The notes: generated by a model from the letters alone, not told the origin. A stretch of 64,000 nucleotides of DNA from Perkinsus marinus ATCC 50983 (GCF_000006405.1 NW_003202674.1:1-64000); one strand, 5' to 3'. Positions 21,911-33,071 are shown, counted from the stretch's first letter. Numbers and translations are program-made.

Positions 21911-22464
21911 ATGCTGCCGGAGCTCCAAAACGATGTAGCTCAATTTCTCGGCACCCGAGAACCAGGCTTGGTCGAACGTGATTGTGCACGTCTGAGAGCG
22001 GAGCAACTGCCATCACTGATATATTCAATCGAAAGGGCCGTAGATGAATTCTCGAAAAAGGTAGCCAGAGCCCGCTGCATCGACAGTTCTGAAACGACAT
22101 CGATCAAACCCATCAGGAACGGCTACAGTGTTCCTCCAATTCAATCCGCACCCTACCGAGAGGTTGTTAACTCTATCCCCTGTGGACGCAATTACATCCG
22201 AGATATCAGGGTGATTACTCCCGACATGGTTTTAGTCATCGGCTCCAGCCATCCTGATTCAGGATTCCTGAAGGCTCCTGCTTTCTACATATTTCGCAGT
22301 TTAGGGCTGACCTGTGGCAAAGTTGCCACGAACTCATAGCCTTTCCAGTACGCGGTCTTTATGAAGCGGCAGCGCGTCCCGATGGGCTTATCTATATGGC
22401 CTATTCAATTCGTGGTGGAAGCGGAGGAATTCTGCTGAGGACGTACGAGTGCGTGTGGTCGTAA
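21911..22464 (+). pseudogene. Family F gene remnant, copy 3 (internally deleted)
   Basis: It starts MLPELQNDVAQFLGTREPGL, like copy 1. It jumps at about 22128 from the first block directly to the PIQSAPYREVVNSIPCGRNY block, so roughly 370 bp are missing relative to copy 1. The end (DGLIYMAYSIRGGSGGILLR...ECVWS, stop at 22462-22464) is better preserved than in copy 1. A scar at 22251-22272 throws the reading out of frame in between. Function unknown. Confidence 0.65.
22251..22272. repeat. 22-nt palindromic scar
   Basis: A-TCCTGA-T-TCAGGA-T-TCCTGA-A: perfect, octamer ATCCTGAA. Copies 1 (near 4052) and 2 (near 18530) of the gene family lack it. Confidence 0.95.
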
Positions 22465-23052
22465 CATCGCTTTGCTGTACTCGACGTGGTAAGAAAATCG
22501 AGATTTGATTGATTTCGTTATTTCATTTTTTGTCGTCTACATGTGATTTGATGACGCTCAATGAGTTATCATAATATCGTGCCCTGTTAGGAAGGCTGCT
22601 TTCCGAAAGTATTAAGTGTTGCGTTGAGTGCGGCAGTATCTTACCGGTAGCAGCGGAGGGAGTTTGTTACTGCCGGCCTCTGACATCGAGTAAGACTGAT
22701 TCTAGAACCCGCGGTTGTTCACCGCTTGAAGGAACGTGCTCGAGTGGTGGGTTCGGTCTCCACTTGGTAGTGGGAGGAATCCTCGCGGAGGATCCCGGTC
22801 ACCCGCACGTGTTGACCTGTAGACATCTATGGGTGCGATCGTAAGATACATTGCGAGGATACAATTAATCTTGGCCCAAGATTCTTGGGCACTCCAGTCG
22901 TAGTAGTCTTTCTTCTCAATCGGGTTGCACAGGTCTTTTCCACGAATATGACATCGATCACTCCGTTGCCAAGGATAGGGCAAGCGCATAACGCAGCGTG
23001 AGTGACGTTTAGTACACGTGCATTACTGACAGTAAGTACCGTCATGGGATTA

Positions 23053-23074
23053 CTGACAGCCTGTCAGTGACAGG
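23053..23074. repeat. 22-nt palindromic scar
   Basis: C-TGACAG-C-CTGTCA-G-TGACAG-G: perfect, octamer CTGACAGG. Confidence 0.9.
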
Positions 23075-23785
23075 TATCGGCTCATGATGTTGATAGTTGG
23101 GTCCGACTCGGAATCATATATTTCGAACAACATATCTCTACTAATACTGACTACGCGACTCACCATGAGTCGCTTTAGAGCAAATCGGCAAGTACAGGTT
23201 GTCGACTCGAAATGGCTTTGTCGCCATAGCTTCTCATAGCCAAGGAGCTATGAGACCTATCACATACCATTGGAAACCTTTTTCGAGGTCTACATAAAAT
23301 GTATATTCAACGGTTTCATTCACTAGCCCTATAACTTAGGAGGCCTAAAATGCGTAAGTGTAAAAGGGAGGAGCGCCTCCTCATAAGTTAGGAGGCAGAG
23401 GGGTTCCCCAAAGTAAGGAGGCTAAGGAACAGTTTGCAAGATACTCACGGAAGAAGGCTGAGAAGCTGCGCCTGATAAAACTCAGGAGCCGCTCCTCAAG
23501 GTCCTTAAGGAAATAGCCTTAGGAGCGTAAGCTTGGTCAGGCTAAGCTTACCCCTGGCTCACGAGGTCGAAACCGAGAATTTCGGCGTGCAGCGCATGCT
23601 TCGCGCACCCTTCATGTAATTCGCCGGTGCGACTGGTCGCCGATGGGCTATCGGCGACTGCGCGCCGCCCGCGCGATCTCCCATCTCCACAGTATCTTCC
23701 GGCGCTTGGAACCTGGATGATAACCTCACTTAGCGAGGCTCGCTGAAAGGCCTAAGTCTCTGCGACCGTAGTCTGTGAGGGATTA

Positions 23786-23812
23786 AATGACTACGAAATT
23801 TTCGTAGTCATT
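23786..23812. repeat. Palindrome, 13-bp arms, 1-nt centre
   Basis: Perfect arms (ATGACTACGAAA core) around T23799. Confidence 0.9.
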
Positions 23813-24220
23813 ATTGGCATACAGGAGTGCGAACATGCCCTGTTAGTATTTCAGACGCAACATTCGCTAGAAAGACGGTCTATGTGCCACCAATAACAGA
23901 ATTGCTTTTTGCAAGGAGTCCAGACTTCCCAAGACTGCGACCAAATATCACGAGATGAATCGAAAGCGGATAATCAATATTCGATAATATTACGACGTTA
24001 AGACTGCTATTATAAGGGGCAACGACTCTCGGTGACTAATAATGGATTGTACACCGGCCTAGTAGAAATCACTCGTCGTATAGATCGGCGACTGTAAGCC
24101 CTGAAATCCATTAGCGCCATCACGCCCCATGAAATCTCACAACAAAGAATAATGATTCGACACAAGCTCTCTAGACACGAGACAGTGATATATCCTTTAT
24201 GCGACGAAATCCAATCAAAC

Positions 24221-25936
24221 CTAAGTAATAGGATTTCTCTCTTCCTCAATAGTGAGCTTAGGATCCTCAGATTCGACCTCTACTTCCCCTGTGGAACCGC
24301 GGCTGCTTCGCATCCACCTCTCGAATAGTGAACCAGAAGTAGCCGAAGTATCGTCACCGTCGGCCATGATACGCTCGTTCATCCTGGCATTAGGTATCAA
24401 CCAGAGAAAGAAGAGCGACGTGGTACTCAAGCTTATCAGTATCAATGACACAATCCAGAGGTTGTCAAACTGCTCCGATTCGTCAACACCAGGTAGGCCT
24501 CGTGGGACAACTCCCAAAGATTGACTGATGAAGCCTGCAATAGGACGTGTAACATTCTGGGAATAGTTCGATAACGATGCCAATAAGGCGAACATAGTAG
24601 CTTCCATATTCTTAGGGCATAAATGAGACAGGATGAGGAACCCTGGCATGAATTGTATCATAGACACCGATTCCACTAAGGCTTTGCTGCCTATAGCGAA
24701 GACCTGATCGGGGATTCCGATACGGACATTTAGTCGAGAGAAAATAATAGGGTCGCCTAGCTGCATGATCACCAACATTGCCGTCATCGAGAAGTACACT
24801 GTCCGATACTTCCAATTCTTCATGAACTTGCCGAAAGCAAGGAGGGCGAGCACTGAGCAGAGCTGTCCAACGGTCCCCAGTACTGAGCCATAGAAAACGT
24901 CGGAGAAATGCGGTCCAGCGGGATACATGGTAGCGTCGTTGGTGTAGAAGTAGATCGCGGGACCCCCAACTGTCGCAATGGTAATTTGCGATATCGCATT
25001 GAACAACATCAACTTTCCGATCACTGGCCTCATCACAATGAATGCGAAACTAGTGAGAAAGATCGTGGACGAGATGGCGGTCACGAAAGCGACCGTATTA
25101 GAGGCAGCGACCAAGTTAATGATAGAATAAACCACGGCCGTCACTCCAACCACAACCGATAGAACGGCGACAGTCGTTTGCTTGCCCCACAAATGCTTAC
25201 GATGAGCTCTGGACTCTTCTTTGGTCACCCGCTTCTCCTCGAAGAAGTTGAGCCCCGCGGGTATGATAACAGTAGCAGATGTGAAGATTGTAGTCAGAAT
25301 TGCCCACTGTGCACCACCAAGGCTCCAAACTCCATCAGCGTGCTCAACAATGAAGCCGACGAGCAGCACCGCGACGAGACCCAATAGTTGGTTCCCAGTC
25401 CAAACGTAGCTTACTAGGGCCGGTCCCGATCCGGGAACACCGGCTAAACGCCGAGAGTATACCGCCTCAGCAAGCAGGTCATACCCCATCAGCTGAAGGT
25501 TCGCCATGAAAAGCCCAACCGTCCCAATCGGCGCATTGCTCTCGACTAGGTCTAGAGACACTGCCAGGATGGTGCCGGCTAGGCCAAGGATGCTTAGGAT
25601 CATCATATACGGGAGCTTGTGGTACCCAAACATGGGGAGAGAGTCGGAGATCACACCGAGCCAAGGCTTCATCGCCCAAGGCATGAAAACCACTGAGGCA
25701 TATCGGTCAATATCTGGGCCACTCACATTCATGGACCGAAAATAGAACGAAATACTGGAATACAGCACGAGGTAACTGTAACCCTTGGCCCAGTGATTGG
25801 TGAAGTGTAGCATGAGGATAAGTTTCCATCCAAAGTCCTTACATAACATATGGATTGCACTAACAAAGGGAACTCTCTCTATGAGGAGTCCCTTAGCTGT
25901 CGTGGCCATAGCGAGACCAGCCGGAGGGGGAGGCAT
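24221..25936 (-). CDS. Folate-biopterin transporter (FBT/BT1 family)
   Basis: A 571-residue membrane protein encoded in a single exon. Residues about 40-95 (TNHWAKGYSYLVLYSSISFYF ... VVFMPWAMKPWLGVISDSLP) carry the family hallmark: the loop between helices 1 and 2 with KPWLGVISD. About twelve hydrophobic helices follow, including MANLQLMGYDLLAEAVYSRR (residues ~150-165) and a late segment MIQFMPGFLILSHLCPKNME. Length and topology fit the FBT family of the major facilitator superfamily, common in kinetoplastids, apicomplexans, stramenopiles and dinoflagellate relatives, which moves folates, pterins or S-adenosylmethionine across membranes. The ATG at 25936 precedes a short hydrophilic leader; downstream Met10 (MATTAKG) is an alternative start. 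Substrate cannot be told from sequence. It is an intact host-type gene between two repeat-rich blocks. Confidence 0.92.
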   Translation of the reverse strand: MPPPPAGLAMATTAKGLLIERVPFVSAIHMLCKDFGWKLILMLHFTNHWAKGYSYLVLYSSISFYFRSMNVSGPDIDRYASVVFMPWAMKPWLGVISDSLPMFGYHKLPYMMILSILGLAGTILAVSLDLVESNAPIGTVGLFMANLQLMGYDLLAEAVYSRRLAGVPGSGPALVSYVWTGNQLLGLVAVLLVGFIVEHADGVWSLGGAQWAILTTIFTSATVIIPAGLNFFEEKRVTKEESRAHRKHLWGKQTTVAVLSVVVGVTAVVYSIINLVAASNTVAFVTAISSTIFLTSFAFIVMRPVIGKLMLFNAISQITIATVGGPAIYFYTNDATMYPAGPHFSDVFYGSVLGTVGQLCSVLALLAFGKFMKNWKYRTVYFSMTAMLVIMQLGDPIIFSRLNVRIGIPDQVFAIGSKALVESVSMIQFMPGFLILSHLCPKNMEATMFALLASLSNYSQNVTRPIAGFISQSLGVVPRGLPGVDESEQFDNLWIVSLILISLSTTSLFFLWLIPNARMNERIMADGDDTSATSGSLFERWMRSSRGSTGEVEVESEDPKLTIEEERNPIT

Positions 25937-26324
25937 GGTTGCAACGAGGGTTCAAGTTATGAGCTACAATTGGCAAGAATAGGCCATACATGACGATGCC
26001 TCCCACTGTTGGTTCTATCCTCTAGCGAGGAGTCATTGAGAACAAGACTTACCTCATGCGTCGCATGGCCTCGACGAAAGTAAGAGGTTTGCACACTGTG
26101 TGACGCACAGTATCGCTGCCGAATCTGTGTTCGCATGAACCTTTTCGGATCTGTGAAGAGCTCTGCCCTTGTTATCGATTCACCAGGAGAGATTGAGTAT
26201 GAGGCGGGCCGATTGACGGGCTATATTTGATCGCACGTGAGTACAAAGCGGAGCAGAGCCTCAATTAGATCGTGTTTGGCTGCTCAACAGTGGTGGGTGC
26301 TGGCAATCCCATCTTGGGATGCAA

Positions 26325-26401
26325 GCTGGACTAGCTCAATGGATAGTGTGGTCCATCTTGCATCACACGTGGCAGCGTGTTTCGAAAACAACAAGTCTGG
26401 G
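26325..26401 (+). tRNA. tRNA-like sequence, probably decayed
   Basis: Box A is perfect (TAGCTCAATGG at 26332-26342). The ends GCTGGAC and GTCTGGG can pair at six of seven positions if G-T pairs are allowed. The T arm region (GTTTCGAAAAC) is a poor box B, and no clean anticodon arm forms. More likely a tRNA relic or tRNA-derived repeat than a working tRNA. Confidence 0.3.
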
Positions 26402-26729
26402 ATGGTCTACGAGCCGCCGGAGTCGGAGGTAATGATCAGACAACTATGGTGCGGAGTAGCGCGCATGCGTTCCCGTATTGTACCGGTGTTTAAAGACCGT
26501 TCTCTCAATTCGAGTGACATCTGTCCGTCAACCGGACAGTTGGTTGGGAGTGTGGGAGAGAACCAAACACTGTAAAACCGAAGCCCGAACCCTCTCTGGG
26601 TCTTACCATGGGCCAAAGGTTCACAGAATATGTTTCGTCACACCAACTATATCACGGAATATGGCCCATGTCTCCTGACATATGTGAGTGTCCCTCAACC
26701 AATAGGGGTCGGCATCGAGCTTTTTGTAG

Positions 26730-26852
26730 AGGTTCGGTTCAGCTCGGAGTTCGGTCGACCAGAGTTCGGTTCGGATAGTTCGGTTCGGCGGATCGGGAAC
26801 CAAACCGAACTTTCCCCGAACCCGAACCACGTTTTCGTTCGGCCGAACGTAG
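26730..26852. repeat. GTTCGG-rich degenerate repeat
   Basis: Many GTTCGG words on the left and their complement CCGAAC on the right give overall foldback symmetry. No coding features. Confidence 0.6.
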
Positions 26853-26874
26853 GAGATGATGTGGATATTCTCAG

Positions 26875-26952
26875 GGACAACCTCCCGGAGGTTGTCCAGA
26901 TCTCGTAACCTCAGGGTGACTCGGAGATTCCCCGAGACACCCTGAGGTTACG
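26875..26952. repeat. Two consecutive hairpins
   Basis: 26875-26897 is a perfect palindrome with 11-bp arms and a single C centre. 26904-26952 has a 15-bp perfect outer stem (CGTAACCTCAGGGTG), one A/A mismatch, a 5-bp inner stem and a 7-nt loop. Only six bases separate them. Confidence 0.85.
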
Positions 26953-28117
26953 TGATCAGGTCAGGCTAAGCACTTTTCGTGAGGAGCACCTAGCAAATTG
27001 TCAACGGCAACGCCTTCGGCAGGACATCACACTTGGAAGTCTCTCCCTCTTCGCCCAGGAGAGCACGTTACCCTTCCCTCCCCTCTTGAGTCACTCCCTG
27101 AAGTCTCCGTAGCTCAGCTACCGCTACAAGCTCATCACTACTTGTGTTATCAAGCCCGTGCGCTTTACTGTCACATCACACCCTTGCGCCACATCTACTC
27201 GAACCGTTACAGGCTCGATCGATAATATCAGAATACACCAACATATTCCAATATTTCTCATTTCGTGCACTTGCTCGAACTTGCTTTCTAACGCAACCTT
27301 CACTGACGCATACGCCTCAGGACCAAAAAAGATCATAGGTTAATCGCTGCCGGTCTATTTTCAGCCAAGTGTATACGCAGCTCATAAGTTGAACAGACCT
27401 CATTGGTCATAAGGAACTTCAGCCTTGAGTCACTAATCGATTATGTACATGCGTACCCGTGGATGTTGGGTAACGTGTCAACTCTGGCTCCAGTGATTGT
27501 CCAGTTCAACTGAAAACCTCTACGTGTCAATGAAACTATCAACAGAGCTAGTAGAATAGGTGGCTTGGAGAGGACCGAAGAGTTGCAGATTTCCCTCCTG
27601 ACCTAGAAGTCCCGAAGTCTCGGTTACGGGCGCTCGGCTAACTGGTGCCGTATGCACGCCTCACGCGGGTCAGTCGCGTCACCATTGGTGATTCACCAAG
27701 GTTGACCCGCTGCCACAAAAGTAAGGAAATTAGCCTCAGTCGCGAAGTTCCAATCGCTCGTCCGTGATCAATTCACATACGATATGTATGTCCCATCAGG
27801 TACACTATTTCAGATCTCTTCAGAGAACTTCTTTAGCTAGCACGTGGCAGAAAAGCTTCTAATGAAGAATGTTCGCGGTATTTTAGTGAGAGGAGGAGGC
27901 GGTTTCCGCGAGCCATCCGGCTCAAACGAGAACTGCAATATGACGTGCAATTCAACAGTTGAATTTCAACTGCACAAGTGTCGAATGCGTTACGAGGAAT
28001 GTATAACTCCGTTACGAGAATATTCAGTAACGATCTATCTCACTTTGTCAATGGAGTGTGTGTGTGTAGCATATTATCATCCGTAAATCACTGGCCATAT
28101 ATTGCCAGTGGCATTTG
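26953..28117. other. No gene recognised
   Basis: Short ORFs (up to 80 codons, 27844-28086) show no recognisable family. Contains the imperfect scar at 27678-27699, itself inside a larger inverted repeat (GCGGGTCA near 27665 with TGACCCGC near 27703). Confidence 0.4.
27678..27699. repeat. 22-nt palindromic scar (one mismatch)
   Basis: G-TCACCA-T-TGGTGA-T-TCACCA-A: octamer GTCACCAA, with T for C at 27692. Confidence 0.7.
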
Positions 28118-28966
28118 CCCTTGAAAGCGCTGGGGTTCGGGCCAACCCCGCCGCGCTGGGCCGTTTGTCTCCGGCGGCTAACACGATTCATGTTCACGGA
28201 GTGATGTCACGAATGTTTCTGATTCGCCACTTCCGGCAACACTGATCTGATTTTGAGTTTCTGTGAGTCGGAGAGCAATACGGACACGAATAGTAGAAGG
28301 AATGGATACTATCGATTTGATAATCAAATACCATCCGTAATAACAACGTCGAGGTGGAACAGTCTTCATAAAAGATCAGGGTGGCTGAAATATTTCATAG
28401 TGAAATATTTCAAGAATGTTTCAGTGAAATATTTCAAATATTTCACGGAAAAAAATTCAGTGAAATATTTCACTTTTGGCGGATTTTGCGCCTTTTTGAG
28501 AGGTTCACGTCAATAACTAGTGCTTGAGGACTCTCATCATGGATCACGGGCGTAGTTTGCCCTATCCCGGTTGAAGTAGGAAATACTCCAGTCGAACCAA
28601 CGGCATTGGTCTTTCTATTCGATAGGACCTATTGCGTGGTCCTCCAGCCTGATTGTACTACTAGGGCGTATCTTCTGGCGGTGATATAGTCAACCCACCC
28701 GCAGGTATTGATCTCATCATAAGATTCTCATGAAGAACAAAATAGCCTCAGACAAAGTGTGCAAACTTTCGGCTAGGGAATACTGAAATTCAATGTAATG
28801 GAGTTTCAACGATCTTCGTCTCCATTGTCGACAGCGCCCTCCTTCTCGAGAAGTCGGCGGGTGCTCCATCTCAAGAAGTTATCCCTGAAAATCTTCTCCG
28901 TCTCGGGCGGTTGGCGATAGGCATGAAATGGATTTGTATCGTACTACATTCGAATCAGATGATTTG

Positions 28967-28988
28967 ATCACAACTTGTGATTCACAAG
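28967..28988. repeat. 22-nt palindromic scar
   Basis: A-TCACAA-C-TTGTGA-T-TCACAA-G: perfect, octamer ATCACAAG. Confidence 0.9.
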
Positions 28989-29579
28989 AGCTCATCCCAA
29001 ACACCGAATCCAGTTCATCATTGAAAAGCTCGAATTTTGAGCTTCGAAATGGGGCCCCGTATTCCAAAATCGCTTTTATCTTACGGGATGTTTGATGATG
29101 CGTGAAAACACTCCGAGCGGCTTCCACTAAGAGATTTCCACGAGCCCATAAAGATTGGCATCGCCAGCCTCTTCAGATCCGTCAATCTGGCGAATCTTAA
29201 GATTAAGACTCTAACCTCACAAACTTGAAAACTCAAAGAACGTTTCAGAAGTCTCTTAGTCTCAACTTGAGACTTCCAGACTCTCAAGTGTGAGGAGACT
29301 AATCTCGAAATGAGATCAAGCTAGAGCTACAGTATTGGTTCTGAACTAAGCGCCGTTTGGGAAACTTACAGCGAAGAACAGAAGTTGTACGTATTTTTTC
29401 CCAAAATCAAATTAAACACAAAGTGAGAAAAATGCTTTAGAACTTCATTAACCGGGGATCGTGCTCACAGGGTTTGTGGCACGCGATTATCTACTTCGGC
29501 GAAGAATTCTGATGTATTTATCCGCATTTCCGCGAATTAGGGAGGGGATAAACTGATTGGGCCTCACCGCAATCTCAAA

Positions 29580-29890
29580 TAAGTCCTTGAGGACGTGGGT
29601 TAGTGGAACGAACTAACGCCCTTGCTCACCTTGCTCAAAAAAACTAACGTTAGATCATAAATGTTCCCAAATTGAGGGCGAGTCCGAGGGCTTGAGTAAA
29701 GTTTACTCAGTAAACTAACCGGTTCTCATCCTTGAGTGAGACTATCTTATCTTAGGTTCTCGAGTTCTTTACCGTTTGAGGGTAGCCGCTGATAAAAGAT
29801 TCGCACCGTCAATTACCAGTCGACATTCCCAGATTTTGTAAAATCCTTGAGAAAATACATGCATACTGCGATGATCATAATATGATCTAT
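29580..29890. repeat. Interspersed repeat R1, copy 2
   Basis: Same orientation as 1104-1480. It carries an extra 14 bp (29694-29715) and runs into the assembly gap. Confidence 0.75.
29694..29715. repeat. 22-nt palindromic scar
   Basis: G-AGTAAA-G-TTTACT-C-AGTAAA-C: perfect, octamer GAGTAAAC. The R1 copy at about 1220 reads through without it. Confidence 0.95.
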
Positions 29891-29896
29891 GCGCTA

Positions 29897-29996
29897 NNNN
29901 NNNNNNNNNNNNNNNNNNNNNNNNNNNNNNNNNNNNNNNNNNNNNNNNNNNNNNNNNNNNNNNNNNNNNNNNNNNNNNNNNNNNNNNNNNNNNNNN
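29897..29996. other. Assembly gap (100 N)
   Basis: Exactly 100 N, a conventional gap of unknown size. It sits where the left arm departs from the right arm, so the local join should be treated with caution. Confidence 0.99.
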
Positions 29997-30433
29997 TGAG
30001 ATCCAATGTAAGAAATGTAAGTATAATTGTGAGACCGGCGGCCAATCTTTCAGTGCACTTTCGAAGTGCAACAGTCACTGGGCTACACAACCACTTTGAC
30101 TGGTTGACAGTGTTAAATTAGCGTCTTCAGGCACACTCTAACGAAATGATAAAGAGAGAAAGAGCAAAGAAAATTTAACAATATGTTGCTGTTTCGACAA
30201 CACCTGCTTAGGTCTAGCCTTCTTGAGGCACCTTTTAGCCAAGATCGCAAGTTGCGAGTCGCAACGCAATATTTGTCTCTCACCGGTCTGGGTGAAAGTT
30301 CGCTACGAAGTTCAGGAAGACAGTCGTTTCGTGAACAGCACTCGCAAGTCAAGTTAAACGTCGCCAATGATCGGTTTTACCTTCGTTAACGTGTCAACTC
30401 GGAGAAAACACGAGCGGGGCCCGTCGCTACGCT

Positions 30434-30455
30434 CCGGAGTGACTCCGGCGGAGTC
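30434..30455. repeat. 22-nt palindromic scar
   Basis: C-CGGAGT-G-ACTCCG-G-CGGAGT-C: perfect, octamer CCGGAGTC. The right arm (near 38858) lacks it and 16 further bases. Confidence 0.85.
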
Positions 30456-31899
30456 GCTACGCTTTCAAGATGCTGACGTGTACAATATCTCTTGAGAGTG
30501 ATGTTCAACAACAAATTATCTCTAAGCTCGTAGGTGCTTCAATAGTCCAAGCATCGTAAGAGAAAGCTTTTGGTATCTGGCAGATTGTTTTCTAGTGGAC
30601 TCGTTGTAGGGTTCGAGACAGACGTGAACTAAGTGGTGGTCGTAGCGCTCAGATGAGGAGCCTTAGTATGAGTGGTTAGATGAAGTAGTGAGGTTGGAGT
30701 GACGGCGAGGAGCGCTAACTTCTGAATCTCAAAGGTACTCGTGTTATAAATCACGCCATGTGACTCGGAGCATGTCCCAAGACGGAATTTACAAGTCCGA
30801 GTGTCGTTCCGAGTACTCCGACTCGGCACTCGGAGAGTAGGAGCACTTGAATGCACGAAAATCTTTCGAGCCCGGGAAGTCTGCTTTTCCGACTTCTCGG
30901 ACTCGGAGAGGTGAGCACTTTGATTGGCTTCCGAAGACATACGCGTGGATCAAATCAAATCAGACCGACTCGGCGACTGAGACACTGCTTCCGTTAATAT
31001 CAACGTGGCTCGTCTTGTGCTCTCCGCTACTCTCACCATGCAGTGAAATGGGTCAACCTTATGGTTGCTCAACACTCAACACCAATTAACCATCAACAGA
31101 TCGGTATATCACGGTTCCCGCGTGTTTGAGTCTGAGGCGGGATCTCAAACATCGTCATAGTATGACGTTCATACAGCCCCCATTTGGTTTGCAGGATAAT
31201 ACGCGTACGGCCGTTATGATATGATGAATTGTCATCGGCAGATATAATACGCCCATATGTCTCCACGCACTGCGTGTCACGCAGCGCTTACAATCGTGTA
31301 TCAACTTCTATCGGTGTTTAAGCGCACTCCTATTTGCAGATTTGCTCCTAATTGACTTCAAGGTGAACACGACAGCGTAATCACGTTTCGAAAGAATCTT
31401 GTTCCGCATACGATAGGCAGCATACTTGATTTAGAACCGACCTCAGAATCATTTTCTTAGACAGTTGACTCAGCACACTTGACTCAAATAAGCTGACGGC
31501 CAAGTGCGGTGCTCATGCGTGAAGTTAACGTCCTCGAACGAGCACCCTCAAGAAGAAACTGCCAACAAGTCGAACATCTCAAAGGGATTTTTAATGTGAT
31601 AGGACGGAATATGTGACTAGGAACCACTGGTTACCACTTTGTGATAGATTGTTTTCATCCAGCTCAATGTTCTGTGAGGCACAGGCGGCATCAACCAGGC
31701 GCGTTTGGCGCTCTTATGATGCGGAAACATCAGATACTGGATCAAGGATAGAAGAGCTATCACACCCGCACGGAAGGACGGTGAGGTGGTGGCTCTCGAA
31801 CGAACAGGGTCAAGACAGCAGAAATGAAGCCCCCATCAAGTTGCAATGAAAGGTTACATCATATCTCATAATGAGATTCTCATTCAACTCGATGTATCA

Positions 31900-32082
31900 T
31901 CAACAAGCACAATCCACGTCGGTCGGGACTAGACCGAAGAGACCGGATCCACACTTCCCAGTTTCCAAGTTACAGCGGAATCCACCAGTGAATGCGAAAC
32001 CGATACAGGCGTTGGGTCCACAAGATGAAGCAGACACGTAGGCTAGGGATAGGAAAGCTACTACGGCGGTACGGAAGAACAT
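31900..32082 (-). CDS. Small secreted cysteine-rich peptide, copy 3
   Basis: A 60-residue precursor on the left arm: signal peptide MFFRTAVVAFLSLAYVSA, mature part with the same six cysteines, and replacements FAFTGG, NLETG (for NWETG) and SGLFG (for SGPFG) relative to the other copies. It differs from its mirror copy at 37238-37420 at a few residues, so the two arms have diverged while keeping the frame. The gene faces away from the retrotransposon leader sequence at 32367. Function unknown. Confidence 0.72.
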   Translation of the reverse strand: MFFRTAVVAFLSLAYVSASSCGPNACIGFAFTGGFRCNLETGKCGSGLFGLVPTDVDCAC

Positions 32083-32366
32083 CAATGATGGTGAAACAAC
32101 TGGTAAGTAGTCCGATCCAACACCGAAAGGCTCACGGTCAAGCCCTCCCGAATGATTGTAAAACGTCGTTACCTGCGAAGTCGAGGAATGACCGTTGTGG
32201 AGCGAACACGTTCGATGCTCGTTGTGGAGCTCGCTCTGTGAGGCAGAGAGCGTCACCTTTTTGTACATGCGTACAGACATTCTGCTTGTGCTTGCGTGCC
32301 AGAGTATGAACAAAGGATACATTCCGTACTATTGATCTTGAGCAGTGACCGTTACTAGCTCCGAAG

Positions 32367-32388
32367 TCCGTAGCCACCTTGGCTCAAG
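32367..32388 (+). ncRNA. Spliced-leader-like sequence, left arm
   Basis: 22 nt reading TCCGTAGCCACC then TTGGCTCAAG, matching the dinoflagellate spliced-leader exon at 20 of 22 positions (CC for TT in the middle), followed by GT. It lies about 330 bp before the retrotransposon ORF1 fragment on the same strand. It may be part of a spliced-leader RNA gene or a leader copied into the genome with a trans-spliced transcript. A typical Sm site is not clearly present downstream (AATTTCGG is the nearest). Confidence 0.7.
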
Positions 32389-32556
32389 GTCTTAGTGTGC
32401 ATTTGGGTCGCATCTCTCCAGCTAATTTCGGGTCATGTTGACATAAGGGAACGACAGGGGGCACCGGACATCAACAGCGCTGAGCGCGTGACATCTACAG
32501 AGTCTGCCACTCGAGCCTAGTGGTATTAACTATCGACACTACCGATTCGGCGGAGC

Positions 32557-32591
32557 TACTTTCAACATCACTACTAGTGATGTTGAAAGTA
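32557..32591. repeat. Palindrome, 17-bp arms, 1-nt centre, left arm
   Basis: Arms begin TACTTTCAACATCACTA around C32574. It lies in the leader region of the retrotransposon; mirror copy at 36717-36751 with one mismatch. Confidence 0.85.
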
Positions 32592-32700
32592 ATTCCGCTG
32601 AGACGGCTCCATAGACCGTCACCAAATAACGTGTAATGTACACGTTAGTAGGGACAGCGCTACTTGTATTCTCGCTCGCCTCCTATCTTGTTCTTTTGTT

Positions 32701-33071
32701 TTGTTCGGTCACTCGACCATTATAGCAACGCGATCCGACGGCTACGAAGAATATGACCATATGCCTACTATTTTCCCTGATGACCCTCTCCCAAGAAGAT
32801 CGGCCTCGCTTTCTTGGGCCTGTCCCCCCCGTTGGAATCGGCGATCAAGCGAAAGCATTCGTAAGAAGACGACCATCACTAAAGGCGTACCTGGGGGCGG
32901 AACTATGCCCGAAAAATCGGTTGGATCATGAAGGGAAGGGTAAAGATCGCGGTGGTTCTACTCGTAAGACTATCCATAAATCTGATACGGTGGCCCTTCG
33001 CTCCGGTAGGAACGTGGAACCCTAGGAAATTCTCAAACTGGTGTAGTTCCGTGTACCACTCCGTGGCATAA
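32701..33071 (+). pseudogene. 5' fragment of LINE ORF1, inverted copy
   Basis: Encodes the start of the same protein as 36607-36071 on the minus strand (STIIATRSDGYEEYDHMPTI...), with frame shifts after about 40 codons and truncation at 33071. It belongs to the left arm of the giant inverted repeat. Confidence 0.75.

Larger units (their letters stand above)
22465..24220. other. No gene recognised; repetitive AGGAGGC stretch
   Basis: No coding region identified. 23330-23530 repeats words like TAGGAGGC and may be a small foldback element. It also contains the scar at 23053-23074 and the palindrome at 23786-23812. Confidence 0.4.
28118..33071. repeat. Left arm of giant imperfect inverted repeat
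   Basis: It is the inverted counterpart of 36235-39716. Matching blocks include 32701-33071 with 36235-36607, the peptide gene at 31900-32082 with 37238-37420, 30113-30367 with 38917-39171, and 28118-28370 with 39446-39716. About 1.5 kb (28372-29996, including repeat R1 and the assembly gap) is present only in this arm. Substitutions, small indels and arm-specific scars separate the arms. Confidence 0.85.

Noticed and set aside
27110-27180. Possible tRNA starting GTAGCTCAGCTA
   Set aside because: No box B at suitable distance and no cloverleaf.
29190-29290. TCTCAA-C-TTGAGA block near 29265 as another scar
   Set aside because: Eight unmatched bases separate the inverted octamer from the second hexamer; it could be a decayed doubled form but is not counted.
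32627-32650. AACGTGTA/TACACGTT palindrome in the LINE leader
   Set aside because: Three-base centre in both arms; an ordinary short palindrome, not a scar of the described type.
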